A DNA stretch of 64,000 bases from Ptiloglossa arizonensis (taxonomy: Eukaryota; Arthropoda; Insecta; Hymenoptera; Colletidae), in assembly GCF_051014685.1 (NCBI RefSeq), contig NW_027478459.1:992001-1056000 (forward strand), in the 5' to 3' direction. The notes below the pieces were generated by a model that was not told where the DNA came from, made no database searches, and saw nothing but the letters and a program-made list of their open reading frames with translations. Position numbers and translations under genes: made by a program. Below, piece by piece: positions 39,346-52,611 of this stretch (the first letter of the stretch is position 1; each line of letters opens with the position of its first letter).

Positions 39346-42300
39346 TTTTCCAAGTCTGATACTCGAAACCAATAGCTACTTTGGCCTAGGGCAAAAATAC
39401 ACATACCTTTGTAATCGGGCGAGTTTCTGCTTTCAGGTGCAATAGGAAATTCTCGAGTTCGTCAATCCGTTCGCGAGATATGGGAGTTTGAAGTTAAGGA
39501 ATGCTTGAGAAACCATCAAAATTTTCGCAAGTCTGATACTCGAAACCAATAACTACAAAGGCCTAGGGCAAAAATACACATACCTCTGTAATCGGGCGAG
39601 TTTCTAATTTCAGATGCAACAGGAATTTCTCGAGCTCGTCAATCCGTTCGCGAGATATGGGAGTTTGAAATTAAGGAATGGTTGAGAAACCATCACAATT
39701 TTCGCGAGTCTGATGCTAGAAACGAATAACTGGAATGACCTGGGGGAAATATACACACACCATTGTAATCGGTCGACCTTCTACTTTCAGATGCAACAGG
39801 AATTTCTCGAGCTCGTCAATCCGTTCGCCAGATATGGGAGTTTGAAGTTAAGGAATGGTTGAGAAACCATCAAAATTTTCGCAAGTCTGATACTCGAAAC
39901 CAATAGCTACTTTGGCCTAGGGCAAAAATACACATACCGTTGTAATCGGACGAGTTTCTGCTTTCAGTTGCAACAGGAATTTCTCGAGTTCGTCGATCCG
40001 TTCGCGAGATATGGGAGTTTGAAATTAAGGAATGGTTGAGAAACCAACACAATTTTCGCAAGTCTGATACTCGAAACCAATAACTGGAATGGCCTAGGGG
40101 ATAAGTACACACACCACTGTAATCGGGGGAGTTTCTACTTTCAGATGCAACAGGAATTTCTCGAGTTCGTCAATCCGATCGCGAGATATGGGAGTTTGAA
40201 GTTAAGGAATGGTTGAGAGACCACCACAATTTTCGCAAGTCTGATACCCGAAACCAATAACTACTATGGCCTAGGGGAAAAATACACAAACCATTGTAAT
40301 CGGGCGAGTTTCTACTTTCAGATGCAACAGGAACTTCTCGAGATCGTCAATCCGTTCGCGAGGTATCGGAGTTTGAAGTTAAGGAACGGTTGAGTAACCA
40401 TCAATGTTTTCGCAAGTCTGATACTCGAAACCAATAACTACAAAGGCTTAGGGGTAAAATACACATACCTTTGTAATCGGGCGAGTTTCTACTTTCAGAT
40501 GCAACAGGAATTTCTCGAGTTCGTCAATCCGTTCGCGAGATATGGGAGTTTGAAATTAAGGAATGGTTGAGAAACCAACACAATTTTCGCAAGTCTGATA
40601 CTCGAAACCAATAACTACTATGGCCGAGGGGAAAAACACACATACCTTTGTAATCGGGCGAGTTTCTACTTTCAGATGCAACAGGAATATCTCGAGTTCG
40701 TCAATCCGTTCGCGAGATATGGGAGTTTGAAGTTAAGTAATGGTTGCGAAACCATCAAAATTTTCGCAATTCTGATGCTAATAACGAATAACTGGAATGA
40801 CCTAGGGGAAAAGTTCACACACCATTCTAATCGGTCGAGTTTCTACTTTCAGATGCAACAGGAATTTCTCGAGTTCGTCAAGCCGATCGCGAGATATGGG
40901 AGTTTGAAGTTAAGGAATGGTTGAGAGACCACCACAATTTTCGCAAGTCTGATACCCGAAACCAATAACTACTATGGCCGAGGGGAAAAACACACATACC
41001 TTTGTAATCGGGCGAGTTTCTACTTTCAGATGCAACAGGAATTTCTCGAGTTCGTCAATCCGTTCGCGAGATATGGGAGTTTGAAGTTAAGTAATGGTTG
41101 CGAAACCATCAAAATTTTCGCAATTCTGATGCTAATAACGAATAACTGGAATGACCTAGGGGAAAAGTTCACACACCATTCTAATCGGTCGAGTTTCTAC
41201 TTTCAGATGCAACAGGAAATAATCGAGTTCGTCAATCCGTTCGCGAGATATGGGAGTTAGAAATTAAGGAATGCTTGAGAAACCATCAAAATTTTCGCAA
41301 GTCTGATACTCGAAACCAGTAACTACAAAGGCCGAGGGGAAAAATACACATACCTTTGTAATCGGGCGAGTTTCTGCTTTCAGATGCAACAGGAATTTCT
41401 GGAGTTCGTCAATCCGTTCGCGAGATATGGGAGTTTGAAATTAAGGAATGGTTGAGAAACCATCAAAATTTTGGCAATTCCGATGCTAGAAACGAATAAC
41501 TGGAATGACCTAGGGGAAAAGTATACACTCCATTGTAATCGGTCGAGTTTCTACTTTCAGATGCAACAGGAAATAATCGAGTTCGTCAATCTGTTCGGGA
41601 GATATGGGAGTTTGAAGTTAAGGAATGCTTGAGAAACCATCAAAATTATCGCAAGTCTGATAGTCGAAACCAATAACTACTATGGCCTAGGGCAAAAATA
41701 CACATACCGTTGTAATCGGAAGAGTCTCTGCTTTCAGATGCAACAGCAAATTCTCGAGTTCGTCAATCCGTTCGCGAGATATGGGAGTTTGAAGTTAAGG
41801 AATGGTTGAGAAACCATCAAAATTTTGGCAATTCCGATGCAGAAACGAATAACTGGAATGACCTAGGGGAAAAGTACACACACCATTGTAATCGGTTGAG
41901 TTTCTACTTTCAGATGCAACAGGAAATAATCGAGTTCGTCAATCCGTTCCCGAGATATGGGAGTATGCAGTTAAGGAATGCTCGAGAAACCAACAAAATT
42001 TTCGCAAGTCTGATACACGAAACCAATAACTACTATGGCCTAAGGCAAAAATACACATACCGTTGTAATCGGAAGAGTCTCTGCTTTCAGATGCAACAGG
42101 AATTTCTCGAGTTCGTCAATCCGTTCGCGAGATATGGGAGTTTGAAATTAAGGAACGGTTGAGAAACCATCAAAATTTTCCAAGCCTGATACTCGAAACC
42201 AATAGCTACTATGGCCCAGGGCAAAAATACAAATACCTTTGTAATAGAGCGAGTTTCTACTTTCAGATGCAACAGGAATTTCTCGAGTTCGTCAATCCGT
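39346..42300 (+). repeat. Right shoulder of the central zone, with a dimeric repeat
   Basis: Monomers here combine central-zone variants with diverged ones. A 2-monomer (354-bp) tandem repeat lies at about 40,575-40,862 and 40,929-41,216, marked by GGCCGAGGGGAAAAACAC and TGCGAAACC. The ATTTTGGCAATTCCG monomer recurs near 41,470 and 41,825; the second has lost one base (GATGCAGAAACG). ATTTTCCAAG deletions appear near 39,349 and 42,180. The central-zone variants GGAAATAATCGAG and GGAAGAGTCTCTGC are last seen here. Confidence 0.8.
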
Positions 42301-44819
42301 TCGGGAGATATGGGAGTTTGAAGTTAAGGAATGGTTGAGAGACCATCACAATTTTCGCAAGCCTGATACTCGAAACCAATAACTACTATGGCCTACGGCA
42401 AAGATACACATACCGTTGTAATCGGACGAGTTTCTGGTTTCAGATGCAACAGGAATTTCTCGAGTTCGTCAATCCGTTCGCGAGATATGGGAGTTTGAAG
42501 TTAAGGAATGGTTGAGAAACCATCAAAATTTTCGCTGGTCTGATACTTGAAACCAATTACTGAAATGGCCTAGGGGAAAAGTACACATACCACTGTAATC
42601 GGGCGAGTTTCTGCTTTCAGATGCAACTGGAATTTCTCTAGTTCGTCAATCCGTTCGGGAGATGTGGGAGTTTGAAGTTAAGGAATGGTTGAGAAGCCAT
42701 CCAACTTTTCGCTGGTCTGATACCCGAAACCAATAACTGGAATGGCCTAGGGGAAAAGTACACATACCATTGTAATCGGACGAGTTTCTGCTTTCAGATG
42801 CAACTGGAATTTCTCGAGTTGGTAATCCGTTCGCGAGATATGGGAGTTTGAAGTTAAGGAGTGGTTGAGAAATCATCAAAATTTTCGCAAGTCTGATACT
42901 CGAAACTAATAACTACTATTGCCTAGGGCAAAAATACACATACCGTTGTAATCGGGCGATCTTCTACCTTCAGATGCGACAGAAATTTCTCGAGATCGTC
43001 AATCCGTTCGCGAGATATGGGAGTTTGAATTTAAGGAATGGTTGACAAGCCAACAAAATTTTCGCACGTCTGATACTCGAAACCATTAACTACCAATGCC
43101 TAGAGCAAAAATACACATGCCGTTGTAATCGGGCTAGTTTCTACTTTCAGATGCAACAGGAATTTCTCGAGTTCGTCTATCCGTTCGCGAGATATGGGAG
43201 TTTGAAGTTATGGAATGGTTGAGAAGCCATCAAAATTTTCGCAAGTCTGATACTCGAAACCTATAACTGGAATGGCCTAGGGGAAAAGTACACACACCAC
43301 TGTAATCGGGCGAGTTTCTGCTTTCAGATGCAACTGGAATTTCTCTAGTTCGTCGATCCGTTCGCGAGATGTGGGAGTTTGAAGTTAAGGTATGGTTGAG
43401 AAGCCATCAAAATTTTCGCAAATCTGATACTCGAAACCAATAACTACTATGGCCCAGGGCAAAAATACACATACCAATGCAATCGGGCGAGATTATGCTT
43501 TTAGATGCAACTGGAATTTCTCGAGTTCGTCAATCCCTTCGCGAGATATGGGAGTTTGAAGTTACGGAATGGTTGAGAAACCATCAAAATTTTAGTAAGT
43601 CTGATACTCGAAACCAATAACTACTTTGTCCCAGGGCAAAAATACACATACCGTTGTAATCGGGCGAGTTTCTGCTTTCAGATGCAGCAGGAATTTCTCG
43701 AGATCGTCAATCCGTTCGCGAGATATAGGAGTTTGAAGTTACGGAATGGTTGAGAAGCCATCAAAATTTTAGTAAGTCTGATACTCGGAACCAATAACTT
43801 CTATTGCCTAGGGCAAAAATACACATACCGTTGTAATCGGGCGATTTTCTGCTTTCAGATGCAAAAGGAATTTCTCAAGTTCGTCAATCCGTTCGCGAGA
43901 TATGGGAGTTTGAAGTTAAGGAATGGTTGAGGAACCATCAAAATTTTCGCAAGTCTGAAGCTAGAAACCAATAACTACAATGGCTTAGGGGAAAATACAC
44001 ATACCGTTGTAATCGGGCGATTTTCTGCTTTCAGATGCAAAAGGAATTTCTCAAGTTCGTCAATCCGTTCGCGAGATATGGGAGTTTGAAGTTAAGGTAT
44101 GGTTGAGAAACCATCACAATTTTCGCAAGTCTGATACTCGAAACCAATAACTGCAAAGGCATAGGGGAAAAATGCACATACCTTTGTAATCGGGCGAGTT
44201 TCCACTTTCAGATGCAACAGGAATTTCTCGAGTTCGTCATTCCGTTCGCGAGATATGGGAGTTTGAAGTTAAGGAATGGTTGAGGAACCATCAAAATTTT
44301 CGCAAGTCTGAAGCTAGAAACCAATAACTACAATGGCTTAGGGGAAAATACACATACCGTTGTAATCGGGCGAGTTTCTGCTTTCAGCTGCAACAGGAAT
44401 TTCTCGAGTTCGTCAATCCGTTCGTGAGATACGGGAGCTTGAAATTAAGGAAGGTTTGAGAAACCATCACAATTTTCGCAAGTCTGATACTCGAAACCAA
44501 TAACTGGAATGGGCTAGGGGAAAAGTACGCACACCCTTGTAATCGGGCGAGTTTCTACTTTCAGATGCAACAGCAATTTCTCGAGTTCGTCATTCCGTTC
44601 GCGAGATATGGAAGCTTGAAATTAAGGAATGCTTGAGAAACCATCAAAATTTTCGCAATTCTGATGCTAGAAACGAATAACTGGAATGGCCTAGGGGAAA
44701 AGTACACACACCATTGTAAACGGGCGAGTTTCTGCTTTCAGCGGCAACAGGAATTTCTCGAGTTCGTCAATCCGTTCGTGAGATATGGGAGTTTGAAATT
44801 AAGGCAGGGTTGAGAAACC
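42301..44819 (+). repeat. Most diverged stretch of the array
   Basis: About 14 monomers with many private substitutions and no clear multi-monomer repeat. Examples are ATTTTAGTAAG near 43,593 and 43,769, GATCTTCTACC near 42,958, TTGTCCCAGGG near 43,627, and the one-base loss GTTGGTAATCCG near 42,820. Only a pair of similar dimers stands out, near 43,925-44,030 and 44,278-44,380. These share GAGGAACCATC, CTGAAGCTAGAAACC and GGGGAAAATACAC (one base short). No unique sequence interrupts the monomers. Confidence 0.8.
44270..44537 (+). repeat. Dispersed block D, copy 1
   Basis: Shared variants are GAGGAACCATC, CTGAAGCTAGAAACC, GGGGAAAATACAC, CTTTCAGCTGCAAC, CGTGAGATACGGGAGC, AAGGAAGGTTTGAG and ATGGGCTAGGGG. 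The same series occurs at about 60,024-60,292 and again at 63,739 to the end of the window. This copy has GGCTTAGGGG where the other two have GGCCTAGGGG. The same block thus sits 89 and then a further 21 monomers away. Confidence 0.87.
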
Positions 44820-47121
44820 ATCACAATTTTCGCAAGTCTGACACTCGAAACCAATAACTCCAAAGGCCTAGGGGAAAAATACACATACCCCTGTAATCGG
44901 GCGAGTTTCCACTTTCAGATGCAACAGGAGTTTCTCGAGTTCGTCAAACCGTTCGCGAGATATGGGAGTTTTGAAGTTAAGGAATGGTTGAGAAACCCTC
45001 AAAATTTTCGCAAGTCTGATACTCGAAACCAATAACTACAGAGGCCTAGAGGAAAAACACACACATCTTTGTAATCGGGCGAGTTTCTAATTTCAGATGC
45101 AACAGGAATTTCTCGAGTTCGTCAATCCGTTCGCGAGATATGGGAGTTTGAAGTTAAGGAATGGTAGAGAAACCATCAAAATTTTTGCAAGTCTGATACT
45201 CGAAACCAATAACTACAAAGGCCTAGGGGAAAAATACACATACCGTTGTAATCGGGCGAGTTTCGACTCTCACATGCAACAGGAATTTCTCGAGTTCGTC
45301 AATCCGTTCGCGAGATATGGGAGTTTGATGTTAAGGAATGGTTGAGAAACCATCAAAATTTTCGTAAGTCTGATCCTCGAAATCAATAACTGGAATGGCC
45401 TAGGGGAAAAGTACACACACCATTGTAATCGGGCGAGTTTCTACTTTCAGATGCAACAGGAATTTCTCGAGTTCGTCAATCCGTTTGCGAGATGTGGGAG
45501 TTTGAATTTAAGGAATGGTTGAGAAACCTTCAAAATTTTCGCTGGTCTGATACTCGAAACCAATAACTGGAATGGCCTAGGGGAAAAAGACACACACAGT
45601 TGTAATCGGGCGAGTTTCTGCTTTCAGATGCAATGGGAAATTCACGAGATCGTCAATCCATTCGCGAGATATGGTAGTTTGAAGTTAAGGAATGGATGAG
45701 AAACCGTCAAAATTTTCGCAAGTCTGATACTCGGAACCAATAACTACAATGGCCTAGGGGAAAAGTACACACACCATTGTAATTGTGGGAGTTTCTACTT
45801 TCAGATGCAACAGGAATTTCTCGAGTTCGTCATTCCGTTCGCGAGATATGGGAGTTTGAAGTTAAGGAATGGTTGGGAAACCTTCAAAACTTTCGCAAGT
45901 CTGCTACACGAAACCAATAACTACAAAGGCCTAGGGGAAAAACACACATATCTTTGTAATCGGGCGAGTTTCTAATTTCAGATGCAACAGGAATTTCTCG
46001 AGTTCGACATTCCGTTCGCGAGATATGGGAGTTTGAAGTTAAGGAATGGTTGAGAAACCATCAAAATTTTCGCAATTCTGATGCTAGAAACCAATAACTA
46101 CAATGGCCTAGGGGAAAAATACACACACCGTTGTAATCGGGCGAGTTTCTGCTTTCAGATGCAACAAGAATTTCTCGAGTTCGTCAATCCGTTCGCGAAA
46201 TATGGGAGTTTGATGTTAAGAAATGCTTGAGAAACCATCAAAATTTTCGTAAGTCTGATACTCGAAATCAATAACTGGAATGGCCTATGGGAAAAGTACA
46301 CACACCATTGTAATCGGGCGAGTTTCTACTTTAAGATGCAACAGGAATTTCTCGAGTTCGTCAATCCGTTCGCGAGAAATGGGAGTTTGAAGTTAAGGAA
46401 TGGTTGAGAATCTATCAAAATATTCGCAAGTCTGATACTCGAAACCAATAACTACAATGGCCTACGGGGAAACTACACACACCATTGTAATTGTGGGAGT
46501 TTCTACTATCAGATGCAACAGGAATTTCTCGAGTTCGTCATTCCGTTCGCGAGATATGGGAGTTTGAAGTTAAGGAATGGTTGAGAAACCATTAATATTT
46601 TCGCATGTCTGATATTCCAAACCAATAACTACTATGGCCTAGGGCAAAAATGCACATACCGTTGAAATCAGGCGAGTTTCTGCTTTCAGTTGCAACAGGA
46701 ATTTCTCGAGTTCGTCAATCCGTTCGCGAGATATGGAAGTTTGAAGTTAAGGAATGGTTGAGAAACCATCACAATTTTCGCAAGTCTGATACTCGAAACC
46801 AATAACTGCAAAGGCATAGGGGAAAAATGCACATACCTTTGTAATCGGGCGAGTTTCCACTTTCAGATGCAACAGGAATTTCTCGAGATCGTCATTCCGT
46901 TCGCGAGAAATGGGAGTTTGAAGTTAAGGAATGGTTGAGAAACCATTAATATTTTCGCATGTCTGATATTCCAAACCAATAACTACTATGGCCTAGGGCA
47001 AAAATGCACATACCGTTGAAATCAGGCGAGTTTCTGCTTTCAGTTGCAACAGGAATTTCTCGAGTTCGTCAATCCGTTCGCGAGATATGGGAGTTTGAAT
47101 TTAAGGAATGGTTGAGAAACC
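44820..47121 (+). repeat. 13-monomer tandem duplication (2,302 bp), copy 1
   Basis: This matches 47,122-49,245. The unit is 13 x 177 + 1, the extra base being a T in GGGAGTTTTGAAG near 44,970. Markers include TGACACTCGAAACC, CAGAGGCCTAGAGG, ATGGTAGAGAAACC, CAATGGGAAATTCACGAG, AACCATTAATATTTTCGC and GATATTCCAAACC. The monomer around 45,200-45,380, with TTTCGACTCTCACATGC, is missing from copy 2. Confidence 0.9.
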
Positions 47122-49245
47122 ATCACAATTTTCGCAAGTCTGACACTCGAAACCAATAACTCCAAAGGCCTAGGGGAAAAATACACATACCCCTGTAATC
47201 GGGCGAGTTTCCACTTTCAGATGCAACAGGAGTTTCTCGAGTTCGTCAAACCGTTCGCGAGATATGGGAGTTTTGAAGTTAAGGAATGGTTGAGAAACCC
47301 TCAAAATTTTCGCAAGTCTGATACTCGAAACCAATAACTACAGAGGCCTAGAGGAAAAACACACACATCTTTGTAATCGGGCGAGTTTCTAATTTCAGAT
47401 GCAACAGGAATTTCTCGAGTTCGTCAAACCGTTCGCGAGATATGGGAGTTTGAAGTTAAGGAATGGTAGAGAAACCATCAAAATTTTTGCAAGTCTGATA
47501 CTCGAAACCAATAACTGGAATGGCCTAGGGGAAAAGTACACACACCATTGTAATCGGGCGAGTTTCTACTTTCAGATGCAACAGGAATTTCTCGAGTTCG
47601 TCAATCCGTTTGCGAGATGTGGGAGTTTGAATTTAAGGAATGGTTGAGAAACCTTCAAAATTTTCGCTGGTCTGATACTCGAAACCAATAACTGGAATGG
47701 CCTAGGGGAAAAAGACACACACAGTTGTAATCGGGCGAGTTTCTGCTTTCAGATGCAATGGGAAATTCACGAGATCGTCAATCCATTCGCGAGATATGGT
47801 AGTTTGAAGTTAAGGAATGGATGAGAAACCGTCAAAATTTTCGCAAGTCTGATACTCGGAACCAATAACTACAATGGCCTAGGGGAAAAGTACACACACC
47901 ATTGTAATTGTGGGAGTTTCTACTTTCAGATGCAACAGGAATTTCTCGAGTTCGTCATTCCGTTCGCGAGATATGGGAGTTTGAAGTTAAGGAATGGTTG
48001 GGAAACCTTCAAAACTTTCGCAAGTCTGCTACACGAAACCAATAACTACAAAGGCCTAGGGGAAAAACACACATATCTTTGTAATCGGGCGAGTTTCTAA
48101 TTTCAGATGCAACAGGAATTTCTCGAGTTCGACATTCCGTTCGCGAGATATGGGAGTTTGAAGTTAAGGAATGGTTGAGAAACCATCAAAATTTTCGCAA
48201 TTCTGATGCTAGAAACCAATAACTACAATGGCCTAGGGGAAAAATACACACACCGTTGTAATCGGGCGAGTTTCTGCTTTCAGATGCAACAAGAATTTCT
48301 CGAGTTCGTCAATCCGTTCGCGAAATATGGGAGTTTGATGTTAAGAAATGCTTGAGAAACCATCAAAATTTTCGTAAGTCTGATACTCGAAATCAATAAC
48401 TGGAATGGCCTAGGGGAAAAGTACACACACCATTGTAATCGGGCGAGTTTCTACTTTAAGATGCAACAGGAATTTCTCGAGTTCGTCAATCCGTTCGCGA
48501 GAAATGGGAGTTTGAAGTTAAGGAATGGTTGAGAATCTATCAAAATATTCGCAAGTCTGATACTCGAAACCAATAACTACAATGGCCTACGGGGAAACTA
48601 CACACACCATTGTAATTGTGGGAGTTTCTACTATCAGATGCAACAGGAATTTCTCGAGTTCGTCATTCCGTTCGCGAGATATGGGAGTTTGAAATTAAGG
48701 AATGGTTGAGAAACCATTAATATTTTCGCATGTCTGATATTCCAAACCAATAACTACTATGGCCTAGGGCAAAAATGCACATACCGTTGAAATCAGGCGA
48801 GTTTCTGCTTTCAGTTGCAACAGGAATTTCTCGAGTTCGTCAATCCGTTCGCGAGATATGGAAGTTTGAAGTTAAGGAATGGTTGAGAAACCATCACAAT
48901 TTTCGCAAGTCTGATACTCGAAACCAATAACTGCAAAGGCATAGGGGAAAAATGCACATACCTTTGTAATCGGGCGAGTTTCCACTTTCAGATGCAACAG
49001 GAATTTCTCGAGATCGTCATTCCGTTCGCGAGAAATGGGAGTTTGAAGTTAAGGAATGGTTGAGAAACCATTAATATTTTCGCATGTCTGATATTCCAAA
49101 CCAATAACTACTATGGCCTAGGGCAAAAATGCACATACCGTTGAAATCAGGCGAGTTTCTGCTTTCAGTTGCAACAGGAATTTCTCGAGTTCGTCAATCC
49201 GTTCGCGAGATATGGGAGTTTGAATTTAAGGAATGGTTGAGAAAC
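47122..49245 (+). repeat. 13-monomer tandem duplication, copy 2 (12 monomers)
   Basis: The offset to copy 1 is 2,302 bp up to about 47,490 and 2,125 bp afterwards. Exactly one monomer has therefore been lost here, or gained in copy 1. The same extra T occurs near 47,272. Sparse substitutions separate the copies, for example CAAACCGTTCGCG near 47,426 against CAATCCGTTCGCG near 45,123. The match ends at about 49,246, where AACCTTC replaces AACCATC. Confidence 0.9.
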
Positions 49246-49423
49246 CTTCAAAATTTTCGCTGGTCTGATACTCGAAACCAATAACTGGAATGGCCTAGGT
49301 CAAAAATGCACATACCTTTGTAATCGGGCGAGTTTCCACTTTCAGATGCAACAGGAATTTCTCGAGTTCGTCAATCCGTTCGCGAGATATGGGAGTTTGA
49401 AGTTAAGGAATGGTTGAGAAACC

Positions 49424-49815
49424 ATCGAAATTTTCGCATTTCTGATGCTAGAAACGAATAACTGGAATGGCTAAGGGGAAAAGTACACACCCTATTCTAA
49501 TCGGTCGACTTTCTACTTTCAGATGCAACAGGAATTTCTCGGGTCCGTCAATCCGTTCGCGAGATATGGGATTTTGAAGTTAAGGAATGGTTGGGAAACC
49601 TTCAAAACTTTCGCAAGTCTGCTACTCGAAACCAATAACTACAATGGCCTAGGGGAAAAACACACACATCTTTATAATCGGGCGAGTTTCTAATTTCAGA
49701 TGCAACAGGAATTTCTCGAGTTCGTCAATCCGTTCGCGAGATATAGGAGCTTGAAGTTAAGGAATGGTTGAGAAACCATCAAAATTTTCGCAAGTCTGAT
49801 ACTCGAAACCAATAA
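49424..49815 (+). repeat. Dispersed block E, copy 1
   Basis: About 390 bp matches 59,159-59,550 at an offset of 9,735 bp (55 monomers). The markers are ACCATCGAAATTTTCGCATT, GTCGACTTTCT, TCTGCTACTCG and GATATAGGAGCTTG in the same order. Small differences exist, such as CACCCTATTC against CACCCCATTC. Confidence 0.85.
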
Positions 49816-50132
49816 ATACAATGGCCTACGGGGAAACTACACACACCATTGTAATTGTGGGAGTTTCTACTTTCAGATGCAACAGGAATTTCTCGAGTTC
49901 GTCATTCCGTTCGCGAGATATGGGAGTTTGAAGTTAAGGAATGGTTGAGAAACCTTCAAAATTTTCGCTGGTCTGATACTCGAAACCAATAACTGGAATG
50001 GCCTAGTTCAAAAATACATGTACCGTTGTAATCGGGCGTGTTTCTGCTTTCAGATACAATAGGAAATTCACGAGTTCGTCAATCCATTCGCGAGATATGG
50101 TAGTTTGAAGTTAAGGAATGGTTGAGAAACAA

Positions 50133-52291
50133 TCAAAATTTTCGCAAGTCTGATACTCGAAACCAATAACCACAATGGCCTAGGGGAAAAGTACACACAC
50201 CATTGTAATTGTGGGAGTTTCTACTTTCAGATGCAACAGGAATTTCTCGAGTTCGTCATTCCGTTCGCGAGATATGGGAGTTTGAGGTTAAGGAATGGTT
50301 GAGAAACCATCAAAATTTTCATAAGTCTGATACTCGAAACCAATAACTACTATGACCTAGGGCAAAAATGCACATACCGTTGAAATCGGGCGAGTTTCTG
50401 CTGTCAGATGCAACAGGAATTTCTCGAGTTCGTCAATCCGTTCGCGAGATATGGGAGTTTGAAGTTAAGGAATGGTTGAGAAACCATCACAATTTTCGCA
50501 AGTCTGATACTCGAAACCAATAACTGCAAAGGCAAAGGGGAAAAATGCACATACCTTTGTAATCGGGCGAGTTTCCACTTTAAGATGCAACAGGAATTTC
50601 TCGAGTTCGTCATTCCGTTCGCGAGATATGGGAGTTTGAAGTTAAGGAATGGTTGAGAAACCATCAAAATTTTCGCATGTCTGATATTGGAAACCAATAA
50701 CTACTGTGGCCTAGGGCAAAAATGCACATACCGTGGAAATCAGGCGAGTTTCTGCTTTCAGTTGCAACAGGAATTTCTCGAGTTCGTCAATCCGTTCGCG
50801 AGATATGGGAGTTTGAATTTAAGGAATGGTAGAGAAACCTTCAAAATTTTCGCTGGTCTGATACTCGAAACCAATAACTGGAAAGGCCTAGGTCAAAATT
50901 ACACGTACCATTGTAATCGGGCGTGTTTCTGCTTTCAGATGCAATAGGAAATTCACGAGTTCGTCAATCCATTCGCGAGATATGGTAGTTTGATGTTAAG
51001 GAATGGTTGAGAAATCATCAAAATTTTCGCAAGTCTGATACTCGAAACCAATAACAACAATGGCCTAGGGGAAAAGTACACACACCATTGTAATTGTGGG
51101 AGTTTCTACTTTCAGATGCAACAGGAATTTCTCGAGTTCGTCATTCCGTTCGCGAGATATGGGAGTTTGAAGTTAAGGAATGGTTGAGAAACCATCAAAA
51201 TTTTCGCAAGTCTGATACTCGAAACCAATAACCACAATGGCCTAGGGGAAAAGTACACACACCATTGTAATTGTGGGAGTTTCTACTTTCAGATGCAACA
51301 GGAATTTCTCGAGTTCGTCATTCCGTTCGCGAGATATGGGAGTTTGAGGTTAAGGAATGGTTGAGAAACCATCACAATTTTCATAAGTCTGATACTCGAA
51401 ACCAATAACTACTATGACCTAGGGCAAAAATGCACATACCGTTGAAATCGGGCGAGTTTCTGCTTTCAGATGCAACAGGAATTTCTCGAGTTCGTCAATC
51501 CGTTCGCGAGATATGGGAGTTTGAAGTTAAGGAATGGTTGAGAAACCATCACAATTTTCGCAAGTCTGATACTCGAAACCAATAACTGCAAAGGCATAGG
51601 GGAAAAATGCACATACGTTTGTAATCGGGCGAGTTTCCACTTTAAGATGCAACAGGAATTTCTCGAGTTCGTCATTCCGTTCGCGAGATATGGGAGTTTG
51701 AAGTTAAGGAATGGTTGAGAAACCATCAAAATTTTCGCATGTCTGATATTCGAAACCAATAACTACTGTGGCCTAGGGCAAAAATGCACATACCGTGGAA
51801 ATCAGGCGAGTTTCTGCTTTCAGTTGCAACAGGAATTTCTCGAGTTCGTCAATCCGTTCGCGAGATATGGGAGTTTGAATTTAAGGAATGGTAGAGAAAC
51901 CTTCAAAATTTTCGCTGGTCTGATACTCGAAACCAATAACTGGAAAGGCCTAGGTCAAAATTACACGTACCATTGTAATCGGGCGTGTTTCTGCTTTCAG
52001 ATGCAATAGGAAATTCACGAGTTCGTCAATCCTTTCGCGAGATATGGTAGTTTGATGTTAAGGAATGGTTGAGAAATCATCAAAATTTTCGCAAGTCTGA
52101 TACTCGAAACCAATAACTACAATGGCCTAGGGGAAAAGTACACACACCATTGTAATTGTGGGAGTTTCTACTTTCAGATGCAACAGGAATTTCTCGAGTT
52201 CGTCATTCCGTTCGCGAGATATGGGAGTTTGAAGTTAAGGAATGGTTGAGAAACCATCAAAATTTTCGCAAGTCTGATACTCGAAACCAAT
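50133..52291 (+). repeat. 6-monomer (1,062-bp) tandem duplication
   Basis: 50,133-51,194 recurs as 51,195-52,256, with similarity reaching about 52,291. Markers are ATTTTCATAAGTCTG at 50,316 and 51,378, CTTTAAGATGC at 50,579 and 51,641, CCGTGGAAATCAGG at 50,731 and 51,793, and AGGTCAAAATTACACG at 50,890 and 51,952. A further 3-monomer step (531 bp) repeats about 51,860-52,098 at 52,391-52,629, marked by ATGGTAGAGAAACCTTC. Confidence 0.88.
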
Positions 52292-52611
52292 AACTACAAA
52301 GGCATAGGGGAAAAATGCACGTACCTTTGTAATCGGGCGAATTTCCACTTTCAGATGCAACAGGAATTTCTCGAGTTCGACATTCCGTTCGCGAGATATT
52401 GTAGTTTGAATTTAAGGAATGGTAGAGAAACCTTCAAAATTTTCGCTGGTCTGATACTCGAAACCAATAACTGGAAAGGCCTAGGTCAAAATTACACGTA
52501 CCATTGTAATCGGGCGTGTTTCTGCTTTCAGATGCAATAGGAAATTCACGAGTTCGTCAATCCTTTCGCGAGATATGGTAGTTTGATGTTAAGGAATGGT
52601 TGAGAAATCAT

